Origin: Iocasia fonsfrigidae
GTDB taxonomy: Bacteria; Bacillota; Halanaerobiia; Halanaerobiales; DTU029
Length of the DNA: 64,000 nucleotides
NCBI RefSeq assembly: GCF_017751145.1
Contig: NZ_CP046640.1
Location: forward strand, 3,018,137 to 3,082,136
Reading direction: 5' to 3'
Each line of letters starts with the position of its first letter. The first letter of the stretch is position 1. Made by a program: the position numbers and the translations under genes. A model generated the notes under the pieces. The model was given only the letters and a program-made list of their open reading frames with translations. It ran no database searches and was not told the origin of the DNA. Below, piece after piece: positions 60,972 through 64,000 of the stretch.

Positions 60972-60998
60972 CCCCTATCATCAGTGTCTGATAAGGAG
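60972..60998 (-). terminator. Terminator-like hairpin after the GH172 operon
   Basis: Minus strand CCTTATCA ... TGATGATAGG, followed by G-rich bases and TTTT, 62 bases past the stop at 61060. Confidence 0.5.
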
Positions 60999-61059
60999 TT
61001 ATATAATAAGTCGTTATTTCTATACATTAGAAGCATAATAATCTATTTTTTATAAATAT

Positions 61060-62628
61060 TTACTTAAAATATCCTACCCGTTCACCTACAGGCACTGCTT
61101 GATATGGATCATTGCCTGCGGCAGCTTGATAAAAATAAACAGTAACTGCATATTTAGTGGCATTACCCTCCCATTCATTAGGATAATATTTTTCAAAAAC
61201 ACCCTCAAATGATTTTTGATATGGGACATTATCCGCTACCTGCAATCTTAGCAGTGAGATATTACCATTACTATTATTTTCATTTAAAGTCTGACAGTGA
61301 AAGGCACTGTCAAAATGATCTGGACAGGCCCAGGCATAGCCAAAATAGTCTTCAGTACCAGTTCCAAATGTAGAAGGGAATTTTTCCCCATCGACAAAGA
61401 ATTTTTCATCACCTTCACCCCACCAATAGTCACCAGGTTTGGCACCTTGCCAGTGTTCGACCCAAACTGGATTCCAGATATGAAGATGAATACCACAAAA
61501 ACGACCTCTACCCTCTGTCTTCAAAAAAGGCCAATCTGGCCATCTATCTTCATCTTCTATCAACAAGACATCACGGTGCCACTTAGCATGAAAACGTCCA
61601 AACTTTTCAATCTTTTCATATAAGGGTTTATGAGTAATTATGAATCTTACAGATTGCTCTTCTTTACTATCGTTACTCAATTGTAATAAAGCATTATCAC
61701 TAAAAGGCATAAACCAGCGGGAATAAAAACCTTCTTCGCTCATACCCATCATTAGGGAATAATATCTATTAACACCCGGCGCTGTACCAAAAAAGTCACC
61801 CAGTGGACTCCAGACAGATGCTTCTTCTTCATTATCCCAATAGATACTAATGGCCAATTCCCGCAGCAGTTTGCGTTCAGCAATAAGGCCTGTAGGTAAA
61901 TCCATCTTAACCTGCAATGAGGTTATGGCTCTGCATTCATCAATGTAACTAATATCTATACTGCATATATCTACTGTTTCTCCAGGTCCTACTTTTATCT
62001 CTATTTCTTCGACTTCTTCATCTTCATCAAAAATAAAGGGGTTTTCTCTTTTTTCTTTTAAATTATCATTCACTTCCTGTAATGCTTTACGATCTTCTTC
62101 ATTAAATTTACCCTTAAAAGAAGGAACTTTAGACTCCTCAGGGAATTCACCATAAGTGACATGATAATAAGCTCCCCATTCTTCACTTAAAGTTATCTTA
62201 CATGATTTCTGAAAAGTTATAGGAAGATAATTATTACACCCCCTGGCCTTTATATAAACTAATTCAGGAAAATTAAAAAATGGTTTACTATTATCAAAAT
62301 AATCTTTAAAAGGCATATCCAGTACAGGCTCTTCTGCATCATCAATATATATTTTTATATGTCCCTCTTTTGGATCAGCAGACCAGACCCGCCAGATAAC
62401 TCCTGGTCCATCTATTTCAGCGATAACTTGTTCTTCCCCCTCTTGACGGATAATACCATCACCATCAGCATTAGCCCCCCAGCCAATATAACTATCTGTT
62501 TCACTATCATATTTACTACGTCTATCATAACTGGACCATTGCTTACACTTTTCCCCCTCAAATGGTAATTCAGCGAGTTTTTCTACATTAATTAACCGCT
62601 GTACAATATCTTTATATTCCACTGCCAT
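61060..62628 (-). CDS. GH172 (DUF2961) family protein, long form
   Basis: 522 residues. DUF2961 marks: E-I-D-G-P-G-V-I-W-R-V-W-S near residue 85, L-G-D-F-F-G-T-A-P-G-V-N, and G-T-G-T-E-D-Y-F-G-Y-A-W near residue 425, whose Glu corresponds to one of the catalytic pair in characterised GH172 alpha-fructofuranosidases and arabinan enzymes. No signal peptide, so it acts in the cytoplasm on imported sugar. An acidic insert (F-D-E-D-E-E-V-E-E-I-E-I) lies near residue 200. Follows a shorter paralogue and a sugar permease gene. Substrate likely a furanoside, not determined. Confidence 0.9.
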   Translation of the reverse strand: MAVEYKDIVQRLINVEKLAELPFEGEKCKQWSSYDRRSKYDSETDSYIGWGANADGDGIIRQEGEEQVIAEIDGPGVIWRVWSADPKEGHIKIYIDDAEEPVLDMPFKDYFDNSKPFFNFPELVYIKARGCNNYLPITFQKSCKITLSEEWGAYYHVTYGEFPEESKVPSFKGKFNEEDRKALQEVNDNLKEKRENPFIFDEDEEVEEIEIKVGPGETVDICSIDISYIDECRAITSLQVKMDLPTGLIAERKLLRELAISIYWDNEEEASVWSPLGDFFGTAPGVNRYYSLMMGMSEEGFYSRWFMPFSDNALLQLSNDSKEEQSVRFIITHKPLYEKIEKFGRFHAKWHRDVLLIEDEDRWPDWPFLKTEGRGRFCGIHLHIWNPVWVEHWQGAKPGDYWWGEGDEKFFVDGEKFPSTFGTGTEDYFGYAWACPDHFDSAFHCQTLNENNSNGNISLLRLQVADNVPYQKSFEGVFEKYYPNEWEGNATKYAVTVYFYQAAAGNDPYQAVPVGERVGYFK

Positions 62629-62722
62629 GCCTCCTCATTATTTTTAGGTAATCCCACTTTTTCCAGCACAAATTGTCATCTCATAATAAACTTACTTAAA
62701 CTTCTAAATACATAAATCACTT

Positions 62723-63832
62723 CTATCTAGGCCATCTATCTTCTTTCTTCATCAAAGGAACAAAAGGGGTATGAGGTTCAGCTTGATACCAATAGGCTAC
62801 ACTGGCAAGGTCATCCTGTCTTTCAAAAAGGCCTTTATGATTAACACCAATCTGTTGGATAGTAACCCTAATGTCCTCCGCAAAACGAATGGGATCCATG
62901 ATATGCCAGCGATAAAATCCCCTCATCGGAGGACAATCATCATTATGATATAAATTGTGGACTTCTTCATCATGGTGTGAATAATATGGATAACCTAAAA
63001 ACGGAGTACAGTATGTATTTTCTACAGTCTTGCCATCTTCCTGCAAGGCAAAACTCCAGGCTCCACCAAAGTAATCTTCCATACCTGTTCCACAAATAGT
63101 TGGGTAATCTTCATCTCCATCCAGATAAACCTTAAGCTCACCCTCTCCCCACCAGTATCTCTCAAGTGTTGTAAGGGCTATATAAGTGCCGATATACTGT
63201 CCTTTACCTTTCACTCCATCTAAAATAGTATAGTCTTTTTGTTTTTCTGTCAATCTTTCCCGTTTCCACTGCGCATGAAAATAAGCGGTTTCTTCTGGTA
63301 ATTCATCATACAAACAGTAATCTATCTGATAAAAGAAAGCAGGTACTTCAACCTCATGTTGATTCTCAATTGTAATCCTTGTTTTTTTCCTAAATGGCAT
63401 TGGGAAATAACAGTTCATACCTCTGGTAGGGTTGACTACAATAGGCATTGAATTTATAATACAACCTCTACCAAAACCATTACAGAAAAAATCCCCTAAA
63501 GGACTCTCTACAGATGGTTCCTCTTCATCATCCCAATAAAACCTTATTACTAGATCCCTTAATACAAAATAATCTGCCTCAGTTTTATCTGTAACAGTGA
63601 TCCAGATATATTGAATAATACCTGGACCTTCTATTTCAGCTAAAGTGGTAGTACTCCCAGGAGCTAATCCTCTAAGACATGGTGAGCCTTTTCTGGATTT
63701 CCCTAAATTGCTTGCTGCCATACCACCTTTTCCTTTTTCTCCATGTGGATTTTCTGCCGTAATTGCACGACTTTTTCCATTATTCATTAGTGGTAATGTA
63801 CTTAAACCATTCATAAATATATTATTAAACAT
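62723..63832 (-). CDS. GH172 (DUF2961) family protein, short form
   Basis: 369 residues, the usual length. L-A-E-I-E-G-P-G-I-I-Q-Y-I-W, L-G-D-F-F-C-N-G-F-G-R-G, Y-W-W-G-E-G-E-L-K-V and C-G-T-G-M-E-D-Y-F-G-G-A-W (about residue 247) are the family's conserved blocks. No signal peptide. About 20 bases after the permease stop, so probably part of the same sugar operon as the long form. The two paralogues may attack different linkages of one furanose-containing glycan. Confidence 0.92.
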   Translation of the reverse strand: MFNNIFMNGLSTLPLMNNGKSRAITAENPHGEKGKGGMAASNLGKSRKGSPCLRGLAPGSTTTLAEIEGPGIIQYIWITVTDKTEADYFVLRDLVIRFYWDDEEEPSVESPLGDFFCNGFGRGCIINSMPIVVNPTRGMNCYFPMPFRKKTRITIENQHEVEVPAFFYQIDYCLYDELPEETAYFHAQWKRERLTEKQKDYTILDGVKGKGQYIGTYIALTTLERYWWGEGELKVYLDGDEDYPTICGTGMEDYFGGAWSFALQEDGKTVENTYCTPFLGYPYYSHHDEEVHNLYHNDDCPPMRGFYRWHIMDPIRFAEDIRVTIQQIGVNHKGLFERQDDLASVAYWYQAEPHTPFVPLMKKEDRWPR

Positions 63833-63851
63833 TGTTTTATTTCCTTTCTAA

Positions 63852-64000
63852 TTAGGCTTTTACGCCTCCAGCCATAATTCCATCCATTATTTGTTTTTCA
63901 AAGATTGCTACAAATATAATTATTGGTAAAATAATAATCCATCCCATAGAACTCACTAAATCCCATGGTACTGAATACATATTATCTTTAAGAGGGAGTT
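63852..64000 (-). CDS. Carbohydrate ABC transporter permease, MalG type (partial)
   Basis: Only the last 49 codons are inside the window: N-M-Y-S-V-P-W-D-L-V-S-S-M-G-W, then a membrane helix I-I-I-L-P-I-I-I-F-V-A-I-F and the signature end E-K-Q-I-M-D-G-I-M-A-G-G-V-K-A and stop. This is the C-terminal pattern of CUT1 inner-membrane permeases. It lies upstream of the GH172 genes in the same direction, which suggests that their substrate enters through this system. Confidence 0.88.
   Translation of the reverse strand, partial: LPLKDNMYSVPWDLVSSMGWIIILPIIIFVAIFEKQIMDGIMAGGVKA

Larger units (their letters stand above)
60188..61059. other. Long intergenic region holding gene relics
   Basis: About 870 bases between divergently placed export and convergent GH172 operons. 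It contains a decayed two-component locus (60370-60690), a possible transposase fragment (60777-60860) and a terminator-like hairpin (60972-60998). The part at 60188-60360 should hold the promoter of the export operon. No intact gene is seen. Confidence 0.6.

Noticed and set aside
1-64000. CRISPR arrays, tRNA or rRNA genes, phage genes
   Set aside because: No regularly spaced direct repeats, no cloverleaf or rRNA-like stretches and no phage structural or integrase genes were seen in reading both strands.

Overview
The window is AT-rich and uses strong AGGAGG-type ribosome binding sites, as Firmicutes do. It also encodes a complete RND / membrane-fusion / TolC-type export set, an outer-membrane style lipoprotein and a sigma-54 regulator. 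Together with lysine fermentation and many sugar-uptake genes, this points to an anaerobic diderm Firmicute. A Halanaerobiales-like fermenter is my best guess; it is an inference, since the window holds no rRNA or tRNA.

Layout. 1-3 kb: small accessory genes (sugar O-acetyltransferase, a Cys-rich protein, two divergent isoprenylcysteine-methyltransferase-like membrane proteins). 3-12 kb: a leftward sugar or polyol operon with a LacI regulator, an RbsB/A/C-type ABC importer, two Gfo/Idh/MocA dehydrogenases and two TIM-barrel isomerase/epimerases. Two identical palindromic operators lie in front of lacI. 12-14.8 kb: an orphan LivF ATPase flanked by remnants of its lost partners, a DUF2721 pair and a YfcE-type phosphoesterase. 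14.8-19.4 kb: a CRP-like regulator, a nucleoside phosphorylase and a full ECF importer, read as nucleoside salvage.

19.7-38 kb is the metabolic core: the 3,5-diaminohexanoate route of lysine fermentation (kamB-like, kamD, kamE, kal, kce, kdd), acetoacetate CoA-transferase subunits and a thiolase, a class III aminotransferase, an NhaC-type transporter and an M20 peptidase. A CBS-PAS-PAS-AAA-HTH sigma-54 activator follows, and a near-consensus -24/-12 promoter lies in front of the peptidase/transporter pair. kamA and kamC are not in the window. A GGDEF protein and a P1 peptidase follow.

38-47.5 kb: a chemoreceptor with an unusual C-terminal sugar-binding-protein-like domain, a broken ABC ATPase copy, a GH3 beta-glucosidase, and an operon of ADP-ribosylglycohydrolase, PfkB kinase and PnuC-type transporter divergent from a GntR/UTRA regulator. 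This last set has the composition of E. coli yegTUVW. 47.7-60.2 kb: an envelope/export region with an atypical ABC ATPase, a NarL-type two-component system, an ABC ATPase/permease/lipoprotein trio, an RND pump, two TolC-like genes (one frameshifted) and a membrane fusion protein. 60.2-61 kb holds a decayed second copy of the two-component locus. 61-64 kb: tandem GH172 (DUF2961) genes and the end of a MalG-type sugar permease.

Gene decay is a theme: at least seven relics (LivG tail, binding-protein tail, permease tail, ABC ATPase tail, truncated and frameshifted ABC copy, frameshifted TolC, two-component relic) sit between intact operons. Two large structured intergenic elements (21045-21209 and 32950-33133, the latter with a potential pseudoknot) are the least explained parts of the sequence.
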